Below, piece after piece: positions 16,831 to 24,700 of a DNA stretch of 64,000 nucleotides; the stretch's first letter is position 1, and each line of letters opens with the position of its first letter. Source of the stretch: Mesorhizobium sp. STM 4661 (GTDB lineage Bacteria > Pseudomonadota > Alphaproteobacteria > Rhizobiales > Rhizobiaceae); assembly GCF_000359125.1 (NCBI RefSeq), contig NZ_CAAF010000065.1, positions 62,001-126,000 of the forward strand. Reading direction: 5' to 3'. The notes beneath the pieces are model-generated. The model was given only the letters and a program-made list of their open reading frames with translations, searched no databases and had not been told where the DNA came from. The position numbers and the translations under genes were made by a program.

Positions 16831-18210
16831 CTAACGACGAATTATTCGAATTTTATCTATTTCCGCGGCTTCGGCGACGTCCCCTTGTTCTTCGAGCTGT
16901 TTCGCCGTTCGGGCCCAGAAACTCGACATGAAGGCAGCGTCGCGGATCGCTTCGAGGCGCTGCCATTCCGGAAACGACGCGGCAAAGATGTCGGCGCCCA
17001 TCCGGGCGTCCTTGTAGGGATTGACCGCGCCGCCGGCTTCGACGGTGATGCGGTCCAGCTCCTTCAGCAGCGCCAGCGTCGCCTGACCACGGTTCGGAAA
17101 ATCCAGCGTCAGCGTGAAACCCGGCCGCGGGAACGACAGCAGTGCCGGTGAGCGGATTTTGCCGAAGCGCTTCAGGACCGTGAGGAACGAGCCCTGCCCT
17201 GCCCGCTTGGCCGCCGCGAGCAATTCCGGCACGACCTGACCCGCAACATTTTCCGGCACCACGCTCTGGTGCTGGAAAAGCCCGTTCGGTCCATAGAGGC
17301 GGTTCCAATTGCCGACACCGTCGAGCGGAAAGAAGAACCCCTGATAACCGACATGGCGCGGCGCCGTGGACCGGCGTTTCTTCCACCTATAGGCAGCGTT
17401 GAAAACCGTCAGGAACGGCCGGTTGAGCACGTTGAACGGCGGCTGGAAGGGCACCGAAAGAGTGCCGCCGGCGCGTGAGGCCGCATGCGAGCCATGCTCG
17501 GCATGATTGCCGGTGAACAGCAGCCCGCGGCCGCTGCGATGGCCGCCGGCAAGCTGATCGATCCAGGCGACGGCATATTCGTTGGCCAGGTCGGCCGCTT
17601 CGGCAAGCTCGAAGAATTCGCCGAGGTTGCGGAATGGCGTCGCCTTCTCGACGATGTCGAGCGATGGCACCCGCATCAGCCGGATCGATACGGACAGGAT
17701 TAGTCCGGTCAACCCCATGCCGCCGATCGTCGCTCGAAACAGCCGTGCATTGTCGGTGGCCGAGCAATGATAGGTCTGCCCGTCGGACTTGAGCAGAGAC
17801 AAGGATTCGACATGGCAGCCGAAGGTGCCGCGCCGATGATGGTTCTTGCCATGGACGTCATTGGCAATGGCGCCGCCGAGCGTGACGAACTGGGTGCCCG
17901 GAACGACCGCCGGAAAGAAGCCAAAGGGCGCCGCATGGGCGATGATGTCGGACAGAAGTGCGCCGGACTCGGCTTCGATCACGCCGGTTTCGGCATTGAA
18001 GGCGCGGATTCGGGCCAGCGGCCGCATGTCGACAATCGTGCCCGCCTCATTCTGGCAAGAATCGCCATAGGATCGACCATTGCCATAGGCGAGCAAGGCG
18101 CCTTTCTTGGCTTTGCGCTGCTTCAGCAGCGCGATACCGTCACCCGCCGAAATCACATTGGGTGCCGGCGGCGTGGCGAGGCCAAAGCTCTGATACGGCT
18201 CCCCGACCAT
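16831..18210 (-). CDS. DprE1-like FAD-binding oxidoreductase
   Basis: A 459-residue flavoprotein with a PCMH-type FAD domain (AYGNGRSYGDSCQN near residue 41, then GTQFVTLGGAIANDVHGKNHH near 105) and a C-terminal ALO-type cap. The NDVHGKNHHRRGTFG block and a later YKDAR closely resemble mycobacterial decaprenylphosphoryl-ribose 2'-oxidase DprE1. DprE1 oxidises the 2'-OH of lipid-linked ribose, the first half of the epimerisation to arabinose. It starts two bases after the stop of the UbiA-fusion gene, so they are co-transcribed. This neighbour strongly supports a polyprenyl-phosphoryl pentose substrate. Confidence 0.82.
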   Translation of the reverse strand: MVGEPYQSFGLATPPAPNVISAGDGIALLKQRKAKKGALLAYGNGRSYGDSCQNEAGTIVDMRPLARIRAFNAETGVIEAESGALLSDIIAHAAPFGFFPAVVPGTQFVTLGGAIANDVHGKNHHRRGTFGCHVESLSLLKSDGQTYHCSATDNARLFRATIGGMGLTGLILSVSIRLMRVPSLDIVEKATPFRNLGEFFELAEAADLANEYAVAWIDQLAGGHRSGRGLLFTGNHAEHGSHAASRAGGTLSVPFQPPFNVLNRPFLTVFNAAYRWKKRRSTAPRHVGYQGFFFPLDGVGNWNRLYGPNGLFQHQSVVPENVAGQVVPELLAAAKRAGQGSFLTVLKRFGKIRSPALLSFPRPGFTLTLDFPNRGQATLALLKELDRITVEAGGAVNPYKDARMGADIFAASFPEWQRLEAIRDAAFMSSFWARTAKQLEEQGDVAEAAEIDKIRIIRR

Positions 18211-18212
18211 AT

Positions 18213-19646
18213 CTACAGGCTTCCAACGACCAGCAGCACGGCGCCGATGAGCACGACGATCTGGCTACGCCAGTCGCGGATGATGAAGACGACCGGATCG
18301 TCATGCATCTCGTCGCGGCGGGCGAGTATCCAGACGCGAATGGTCAAATAGAGCACGATCGGCGCCAGCGGCCAGACCAGCCAGGGATTCGGATAGAGTT
18401 CGCGCACCGCGGCGCTGTCCATATAGAGCGCCAGCACCAGTGCCGAGGAAAAGGCCGAGGCCATTCCCGCCTGGGCGACGATCTCCTGGTCCTCGGTGCG
18501 GTAGCCGCGGCCGGCAATGCGCTCACCAGCCGGAATGGCGGTGGTGCGCAACTCGACAAAACGCTTCACCAGCGCCAGCGACAGGAAGAAGAAGATCGAG
18601 AAGGCGAGCAGCCAGAACGAAACATCGACGCCGGTCGCCGCCGCGCCCGCCAGGACGCGGATCGTGTAGAGGCCGGCCAGCGTCAGCACGTCGACCAGAA
18701 GCATGCGCTTGAAGGACAGCGAATAGGCCGTGGTGATGACCATGTAGCCGAAAAGCACCCCGAGGAATTCCCACCGCAGCAGGCATGCCGCACCGATGCC
18801 GATTGCCAGCAGCAGCGCCATCGAACCGAGGCCGAACGGGATCGACAACGCGCCGCTGGCGAATGGCCGGTTGCGCTTGGTCGGGTGTTTGCGGTCGAGC
18901 GCGAGATCGAAGAAATCGTTGAGGATGTAGATGGCCGAGGCCACCGCGCTGAACGAGACGAAGGCCAGCAGGCATTCCCAGATCATGTCGGAGTTGAAGT
19001 ATTCGTGCGACAGCACCATCGGCACCGCGATCAATGAGTTTTTCAACCACTGATGGACGCGCAGCATCTTGACGATGGTTCTGAATGTCGGTTTCGGCGC
19101 CGGCATCATTTCGGCGCAGTGCATGGCCTGCCAGCGCGCGGCGTGGCGGTCGGGCGCGACAACGATCGCCGTGCGCGCGGCGTCGAACACCTGGAGGTCG
19201 TGCCGGCTGTTGCCGGCATAGTCGAAGCCGCCATCACCATAGGCGGCAACAAGCGAGGCACGCTTTCTGCCGGATGTCATGTTGTGCGGACCATCGGTCG
19301 CCAGCACGCGATCGAAAATCCCGAGATGCGCGGCGATCGCCTCGGCGAATTTGCGCGGCGTGCCGGTCGCCAGCACAACCTGGCGGCCCTCGCCATGTTC
19401 GGTGCGAAGGCGCTGCAGCAGCACCTCGCGATAAGGCAGCGATGCGGGATCGATGTCGATGCGTTGGGCGATAGCCTGCTTCAACCGCGCCGGCCCGCCG
19501 GCGAGCCAGAACGGCACGAGAAAAATGTAGAGGGGGTTCTTCTTGAGAAGGATGAACAGCCCTTCCCACAACAGGTCCGTCGCGATCAGCGTGCCGTCGA
19601 GATCGACCGCAAGCGGGATTGCGTTCCTGTCAGACCGCGCGTCCAT
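18213..19646 (-). CDS. HAD phosphatase fused to UbiA-family prenyltransferase
   Basis: A 477-residue two-domain protein. Residues about 10-190 are a HAD-type phosphatase with motif I VDLDGTLI and motif II LATGTP. Residues about 200-475 are a UbiA membrane prenyltransferase with the Mg-diphosphate motif NDFFDLALDRKHPTKRNRP. In mycobacteria a UbiA enzyme joins PRPP to decaprenyl phosphate and a separate phosphatase removes the 5'-phosphate; here one polypeptide could do both. It is the first gene of the seven-gene operon. I chose ATG 19646; an ATG eight codons upstream (19670) is inside a dispersed palindromic repeat and has no better ribosome-binding site. Confidence 0.82.
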   Translation of the reverse strand: MDARSDRNAIPLAVDLDGTLIATDLLWEGLFILLKKNPLYIFLVPFWLAGGPARLKQAIAQRIDIDPASLPYREVLLQRLRTEHGEGRQVVLATGTPRKFAEAIAAHLGIFDRVLATDGPHNMTSGRKRASLVAAYGDGGFDYAGNSRHDLQVFDAARTAIVVAPDRHAARWQAMHCAEMMPAPKPTFRTIVKMLRVHQWLKNSLIAVPMVLSHEYFNSDMIWECLLAFVSFSAVASAIYILNDFFDLALDRKHPTKRNRPFASGALSIPFGLGSMALLLAIGIGAACLLRWEFLGVLFGYMVITTAYSLSFKRMLLVDVLTLAGLYTIRVLAGAAATGVDVSFWLLAFSIFFFLSLALVKRFVELRTTAIPAGERIAGRGYRTEDQEIVAQAGMASAFSSALVLALYMDSAAVRELYPNPWLVWPLAPIVLYLTIRVWILARRDEMHDDPVVFIIRDWRSQIVVLIGAVLLVVGSL

Positions 19647-19667
19647 TTTTCGTTGCCCTGCCTGGCG

Positions 19668-19705
19668 CATGATCCCGAAAACTCTGGTTTTCGGAAGGGG
19701 TCATG
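19668..19705. repeat. Dispersed palindromic repeat, copy A
   Basis: CATGATCCCGAAAACTCTGG and the following TTTTCGGAAGGGGTCATG form an imperfect inverted repeat just upstream of the UbiA-fusion gene. It shares the GATCCCGAAAA...TTTTCGG core with the copies at 24314 and 58454. Between it and the terminator at 19854 no coding sequence is seen. Confidence 0.7.
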
Positions 19706-19853
19706 CGCGGATCCAAAAACCGCGCGCCGTGCCTCGGCGTCTTCGGTCCGGATATAGCGGGGAACAGCGTAACGAACGTTAAAACGCCCGGCCTGGTCCA
19801 GTCCGCGTGACGGAATTCCCGTTCATCGTTAAGGTTCGATGACCCGAAACGAT

Positions 19854-19882
19854 AAAAGGCCGGGCATTTTGCCCGGCCTTCC
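19854..19882 (-). terminator. Intrinsic terminator of the small secreted-protein gene
   Basis: On the minus strand AAGGCCGGGCA-AAA-TGCCCGGCCTT is followed by TTATCGTTT. The stem is perfect and lies about 20 bases past the stop at 19900, so it terminates that gene. Confidence 0.82.
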
Positions 19883-19899
19883 AAAGACAAGCCGTCAAA

Positions 19900-20163
19900 T
19901 TACTTGATGCGGGCGACGCCACCCGAGATTTCGACCGTTTCCGAACCGGTCAGCGCCTCGAGGTCGCCGTTCGGTAAGGTGACGAAACAGCCATTCGGGC
20001 AGAATTCCACGGTTTCGCCGGCGGCCAGCGCCAGCTCAGTCTTGCCGCCGCCTTCGGTCACGATCAGCGTGCGGGTCTCGGCGTCCTTGTTGACCGCGCT
20101 GGCTGCAAAAGCCGAACCACCCACGGCAAGAAAAGCAATGGCGGCAACGACAGACTTCCACAT
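19900..20163 (-). CDS. Small secreted hypothetical protein
   Basis: An 87-residue protein with a signal peptide (MWKSVVAAIAFLAVGGSAFAA, cleavage near 21). The mature part is a compact beta-rich sequence: TRTLIVTEGGGKTELALAAGETVEFCPNGCFVTLPNG, with a single CPNGC pair. The latter may form a disulfide or bind a metal. It is a single-gene unit with its own terminator. I do not recognise the family; the periplasmic location is the only firm prediction. The start is ATG 20163; an upstream in-frame codon at 20229 would destroy the signal peptide. Confidence 0.72.
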   Translation of the reverse strand: MWKSVVAAIAFLAVGGSAFAASAVNKDAETRTLIVTEGGGKTELALAAGETVEFCPNGCFVTLPNGDLEALTGSETVEISGGVARIK

Positions 20164-20365
20164 TTGCAATATCGGTGTTTCCACACCGCCTCTGGTTACA
20201 TTTTTGCAAGGCATTCTCGCCCTTTGCATGTGAGCTTATATGACATGCAAGCTGAACAGCAACTGAATGCCGCATTCATGCCGCAATTGCTTTCGCTGCT
20301 CCAACCTACGCTCCAAAGGCGTGTTGAGAGCCGGATCAGCCCGGCCCCCTGAATCTCGACAAGCG

Positions 20366-22858
20366 CTAGTTGGGATCCGGCTTGCGCGCTTTGCGCCCGG
20401 CCTTGGCCAGGCGCTGCGCTTCGGCAGCGGCTTCGGCCTTCGCCTGCTCCTGTGCGGCGAATTCGACCTCGATCTTGTCGTCGTCGATCGGCCATGCCTC
20501 ATGCTTCTGGGTCTCGACGACGGCGCGCGGTTGCGACGGAATCTCGATATGCTCGCGGTCGAATCTATCGAGGACGGCGAAGCGGATGTCGTTTTGCACG
20601 ATGGCGCCGTTCAGCACATCGGCGAGAAACACGCGGATTTCGAATTCAAGCGCGGCCAGCCCGAAATTGGTAAACAGCACGAAGGGTTCGGGATTCTTCA
20701 GCACCAGCGGATGGCTGCGTGCGATCTCCAGCAGGATGTCATGAACCTGCTTGACGTCGCTGCCATAGGCGACACCCACCTTGACGTCGACACGGCCGAG
20801 CTTGTTGCGATGCGTCCAGTTGCCGACCGCATTGTTGATCAGGTTCGAATTGGGCAGGATCACCGATTGGCGCTGGAACGTCTCGATCTCGGTGGCGCGC
20901 ACGCTGATCTTCTTGACAGTGCCGCTGATATCGCCGGCGACGATCCAGTCGCCGACCTTGAATGGCCTTTCCGCCAGCAGGATCAGGCCCGAGACGAAGT
21001 TGGAGACGACGTTCTGCAGACCGAAGCCAATGCCCAGCGAAAGGGCGCCGGCGACGAGCGCGAGATTGGAGAGATCGATACCCGCCGCCGAGACGCCGAC
21101 GAGGGCGGCAAGTGCCACGCCGGCATAGCCGACGGCCAGGCGGATCGAGTTGCGCACGCCGGTGTCGACCTTGCCGCGCGCCATGACCGAGCCGTCGAGC
21201 CAGCCCTGGAACCAGCGCGTCAGGAAATAGCCGATGATGAAGACGACGATGCCGGTGAGGATGCCGGTGACCGAGATCGTCACCGAGCCGATGTTGATGC
21301 CGGTGGCCAGCCTGTAGGCCCAGGCCTGGATGTCGCCGGGCTGAAAGCCCCACATCAGCAGGATCAGCGGCAGGAACACCAGCACGATCATGACATTGAT
21401 GGCGATGCTGACGACCAGGCCGAGCTGGTCGAGGGCTGCATCCTCATAGCTGGAATTGGCCGACAGCCAGCGCCCGATCGACGTGCCGGCGAAACCGCCT
21501 TCCTCGCCGATCTCTCGTGCCGAAAGGAAGCCTATATAGGCGGTGACCAGGATCGTGCCGGTGACGACGACCTGTAGCGAGACGAAAATGGCAAGGCCGA
21601 TATAGCCGAACAGCGCCGCCGCGATGGTGAAAAGACCGAGCGCTATGGCCGTGTAACGCAGCCACGCCGGCCAGGGACGCCAGCTTCCATCGGGCGACTT
21701 GAACGGTCTCAGCAACGCCATCAGGATCAGGATAACGCCGACGATGATCGTGGCGACAAAGCTTCTGGCGATGGTCAGCGACAGCGGCGAGCCCATCTTG
21801 TCGTTGACGACCGACAGGAAATTGTTGAAGCCGATGACCACAGCCATGGCTGTGGTCAGCCGCACCAGCCAGCGTGCCGGACCTGTTTCGACGGGTATCA
21901 AGCGCCAGTTCGGCAGCCGCGGCTCAAGCGCCGCATTGGTCATCCGGTTGACGCAGAACACCACCGCGATGACGGCAGCCAGCGCGTTGAGGAAAACGCC
22001 AATGTCGCCGCGCAACACATTGTAATAGTTGAAAAAGAAAACCGTCGAAGCCAGGAAGGCGCCGACCGCCAGCGTCGGCAGCAATGTCGACCAGAACGCC
22101 ACCGACAGCCGGCTGAGATAGGACGGATCCTCGATGGAAGGGTCCGCTTCGAAGATACGTCCAAAAAGCCGCCGGCCGCCGACAAAGAGCACGGCGGCGA
22201 GCGCAAGCGCCATCAAGGTCGCCGCCAGCATCGCCTGGAACTTGAACTTTAGGGCGAAGCCCAGCCAGGACGACACTGCTTTGTAAAGATTGGCGTATTC
22301 ATCCTGGGCGTCTGAGAACACCTGAGGGCTCAGCGCGTCGGACAGTTCATATCGTTTGGTCAGCACATTGCGGAAAAGCTCGCTGCGCGTGTTGCCGATC
22401 TTCTCGATCAGACCATTGATACGGATCGACAGATTCTGTGCGCCGGCGATGACGGCGTTGATCTCGGCCTTTTCGGACGCCAGGGCCCCGCGCTCGCTGC
22501 TGACGATCTCGGGTTCTGGCGGCTGACCCTCGGCCGGCGGCGCGCCCAGCACCTCGACACGGTTGTTGATGTCGGAGAGACGCGAGCGAAACGCCAGGGC
22601 GCTGGTCAGTGCGGCCCGCGACATCTCCTCCAGTTGCAGGCGGATATCGACGAGGCCGGCGTCGTCCGTGGCCTCTTGCGATACTTTCTTCTCGAGATCG
22701 TCGGTCTTCGCCGTCAGATCCTGGATCGCCTTCTGCTGCTCCGCGATCAGCACGGCGGAGCCCTGGCCGATCGCCTGCGCCATCGCGTCGAACGACGACG
22801 GCGCCGACACGGCGACAAGCGCAACGATCAGAACCAGGCGGAGCAATCTGAAGAACAT
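20366..22858 (-). CDS. MscS-family mechanosensitive channel with DUF3772 domain
   Basis: An 830-residue inner-membrane channel. It has a signal peptide (FFRLLRLVLIVALVAVSAPS), a periplasmic coiled-coil DUF3772 region (about residues 30-190), about ten membrane segments, and the MscS pore helix and beta domain in the C-terminal third (GLQNVVSNFVSGLILLAERP, then KVGDWIVAGDISGTV). Large MscS members of the MscK/YbiO/YjeP kind protect against osmotic downshift. The last 40 residues form a charged, Ala/Lys-rich tail. I chose ATG 22858 because it gives a normal signal peptide; the frame extends nine codons to a TTG. It is divergent from soxB. Confidence 0.88.
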   Translation of the reverse strand: MFFRLLRLVLIVALVAVSAPSSFDAMAQAIGQGSAVLIAEQQKAIQDLTAKTDDLEKKVSQEATDDAGLVDIRLQLEEMSRAALTSALAFRSRLSDINNRVEVLGAPPAEGQPPEPEIVSSERGALASEKAEINAVIAGAQNLSIRINGLIEKIGNTRSELFRNVLTKRYELSDALSPQVFSDAQDEYANLYKAVSSWLGFALKFKFQAMLAATLMALALAAVLFVGGRRLFGRIFEADPSIEDPSYLSRLSVAFWSTLLPTLAVGAFLASTVFFFNYYNVLRGDIGVFLNALAAVIAVVFCVNRMTNAALEPRLPNWRLIPVETGPARWLVRLTTAMAVVIGFNNFLSVVNDKMGSPLSLTIARSFVATIIVGVILILMALLRPFKSPDGSWRPWPAWLRYTAIALGLFTIAAALFGYIGLAIFVSLQVVVTGTILVTAYIGFLSAREIGEEGGFAGTSIGRWLSANSSYEDAALDQLGLVVSIAINVMIVLVFLPLILLMWGFQPGDIQAWAYRLATGINIGSVTISVTGILTGIVVFIIGYFLTRWFQGWLDGSVMARGKVDTGVRNSIRLAVGYAGVALAALVGVSAAGIDLSNLALVAGALSLGIGFGLQNVVSNFVSGLILLAERPFKVGDWIVAGDISGTVKKISVRATEIETFQRQSVILPNSNLINNAVGNWTHRNKLGRVDVKVGVAYGSDVKQVHDILLEIARSHPLVLKNPEPFVLFTNFGLAALEFEIRVFLADVLNGAIVQNDIRFAVLDRFDREHIEIPSQPRAVVETQKHEAWPIDDDKIEVEFAAQEQAKAEAAAEAQRLAKAGRKARKPDPN

Positions 22859-22983
22859 GATCTGTTGGCGACTCGCGAACGGCAAAGCAGTTCTGAAAAC
22901 GCATCCTTGATAAAGACGCTCATATCATGGGGCAAGCCATAGCGCCCGCCGCGTTTTCGGAGTCGGCCAGTCGAAAAGCGATG

Positions 22984-23003
22984 GCGCAATATTGGCTTTG
23001 CGC
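22984..23003. promoter_or_regulatory. Inverted repeat upstream of soxB
   Basis: GCGCAA at 22984-22989 and TTGCGC at 22998-23003, separated by eight bases, lie about 50 bases before the soxB start at 23055. This is a candidate operator for the sarcosine oxidase operon; the regulator is not identified. Confidence 0.35.
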
Positions 23004-23054
23004 TGGTGGCCTGCTCTATAGTCTGCCGCATCGCACGCAACGGATGACAAAAGA

Positions 23055-24314
23055 ATGGCGGAATATTCGGCGTTTTCGCTTCTCAAAAACGCACTCACCG
23101 GCAACAAGGACTGGAAGCCGGCCTGGCGCAAGTCGGACCCGAAGGCATCCTATGACGTGATCGTCATCGGCGGCGGCGGCCATGGTCTGTCGACCGCCTA
23201 TTATCTCGCCAAGGAGCACGGCATCACCAATGTCGCGGTGCTGGAGAAGGGCTGGCTTGGATCGGGCAATGTCGGCCGCAACACGACGGCCGTACGCTCC
23301 AACTATCTGCTGCCCGCCAACACGCGCTTCTACGAACATTCGATGAAGCTGTGGGAGAACCTCTCGCACGATCTCAACTACAATGTCATGTTCTCGCAGC
23401 GCGGCTGCCTGAACCTCGCGCACACGCCCGGCCAGTTCGATGATCTTGCCCGGCGCGGCAATGCCATGCGCCATCTCGGCGTCGACGCCGAACTGATGAC
23501 GACGGCCGAGATCGCGCGCCTGGTACCGACGCTCGACGTCTCGGGTTCGGCGCGCTTCCCGATTGTCGGCGGCCTGATGCAGCGGCGCGCCGGCACGGCC
23601 CGCCACGATGCGGTCGCCTGGGGCTACGCGCGCGGCGCCGATCGCCGCGGCGTCGACATCGTCGAGAATTGCGAGGTCACCGGCTTCCTGCGCGATGGCG
23701 ACCGCATCACAGGCGTCTCGACCACGCGCGGCGAGATCCGCGCCAAGAAGGTGGCGCTCGCCGTTGCCGGCAGCACCGGGCGCGTCATGCAGCTTGCCGG
23801 CATCGAGACGATGCCGATCGAGAGCCATGTGCTGCAAGCCTTCGTGACGGAATCGCTGAAGCCGATCATCGACACGATCCTGACCTTCGGCATGGGTCAC
23901 TTCTACATCTCGCAGTCGGACAAGGGCGGCCTGGTCTATGGCGGCGACCTCGACGGCTACAACAGCTATGCCCAGCGCGGCAGCCTGCCGATCGTCGACG
24001 AGGTGATGAGCGAGATGCTGGCGCTGTTCCCCGGCCTCGCCCGTGTCCGCATGCTGCGCTCCTGGGGCGGCGTCTGCGACATGTCGATGGACGGTTCGCC
24101 GATCATCACCACCGGCCCGCTGCCGGGCATGTATCTCAATTGCGGCTGGTGCTATGGCGGCTTCAAGGCGACGCCGGCCTCCGGCTGGTGCTTTGCCTGG
24201 ACCATCGCCAAGGACGAGCCGCACGAGTTCAATGCACCCTTCACGCTCGACCGTTTCTACCGCGGCCTGGTGATCGACGACAAAGGCCAGGGCGCAACGC
24301 CTCGGCTACATTAG
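23055..24314 (+). CDS. soxB: Sarcosine oxidase subunit beta
   Basis: A 419-residue FAD-dependent subunit of heterotetrameric sarcosine oxidase, which converts sarcosine to glycine, passing the methyl carbon to tetrahydrofolate as methylene and making H2O2. The dinucleotide motif VIVIGGGGHGLSTAYYLA is near residue 37, GWLGSGNVGRNTTAVRSNY holds the conserved flavin-contacting region, and the C-terminal GWCYGGFKATPASGW is family-typical. The length matches known SoxB. It starts the soxB-D-A-G operon. ATG 23055 is at the family's usual N-terminus; SoxB proteins begin with a YSAFSLL-like sequence as here. Confidence 0.95.
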   Translation: MAEYSAFSLLKNALTGNKDWKPAWRKSDPKASYDVIVIGGGGHGLSTAYYLAKEHGITNVAVLEKGWLGSGNVGRNTTAVRSNYLLPANTRFYEHSMKLWENLSHDLNYNVMFSQRGCLNLAHTPGQFDDLARRGNAMRHLGVDAELMTTAEIARLVPTLDVSGSARFPIVGGLMQRRAGTARHDAVAWGYARGADRRGVDIVENCEVTGFLRDGDRITGVSTTRGEIRAKKVALAVAGSTGRVMQLAGIETMPIESHVLQAFVTESLKPIIDTILTFGMGHFYISQSDKGGLVYGGDLDGYNSYAQRGSLPIVDEVMSEMLALFPGLARVRMLRSWGGVCDMSMDGSPIITTGPLPGMYLNCGWCYGGFKATPASGWCFAWTIAKDEPHEFNAPFTLDRFYRGLVIDDKGQGATPRLH

Positions 24315-24396
24315 ACCATGATCCCGAACCGAAGGACCGCGCTAGCGAAAAGTGGAAACCGGTTTTCGGAAAAGATCGTGGTTAAACAAAAAGATA
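24314..24396. repeat. Dispersed palindromic repeat, copy B, inside the sox operon
   Basis: GACCATGATCCCGAA, a 20-base insertion, then GCGAAAAGTGGAAACCGGTT and TTCGGAAAAGATCGTGGTT make an interrupted palindrome filling the 89 bases between soxB and soxD. It begins on the last base of the soxB stop. In mRNA the hairpin could protect the soxB end or change the expression ratio within the operon. Confidence 0.75.
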
Positions 24397-24403
24397 GAAT
24401 GAA

Positions 24404-24700
24404 ATGCTGATCACCTGTCCTTACTGCGGCCCGCGCGACGTCATCGAGTTCACCTATCAGGGCGACGGCAACCGCGAGCGCCCCCAACCCGCCTCGCAGA
24501 ATCTCGACGCCTGGAACGCCTATGTCTACGACCGGCTGAACCCGGCCGGTGACCACAACGAGATCTGGCAGCATTCCGGCGGTTGCCGCGCCCATCTGAG
24601 GGTCGTGCGCAACACGCTGACGCACGAGATCTCCAGCACCGCCTTTGCCCGCGGCGGCCACAAATCCACTGCGCGGCACAAGGCGGAGGGCAAATCATGA
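24404..24700 (+). CDS. soxD: Sarcosine oxidase subunit delta
   Basis: A 98-residue Zn-binding subunit of heterotetrameric sarcosine oxidase. The N-terminal CPYCGPRD is the hallmark zinc-finger-like pair; FTYQGDGNRERP and WQHSGGCRAHLRVVRNTLTH complete the family pattern. It lies between soxB and soxA and overlaps soxA by ATGA, so its translation is coupled to soxA. Confidence 0.95.
   Translation: MLITCPYCGPRDVIEFTYQGDGNRERPQPASQNLDAWNAYVYDRLNPAGDHNEIWQHSGGCRAHLRVVRNTLTHEISSTAFARGGHKSTARHKAEGKS

Noticed and set aside
20244..20352. 35-codon frame on the plus strand, starting MQAEQQLNAAF
   Set aside because: No ribosome-binding site and no terminator; it lies between two minus-strand genes with no sign of its own promoter.
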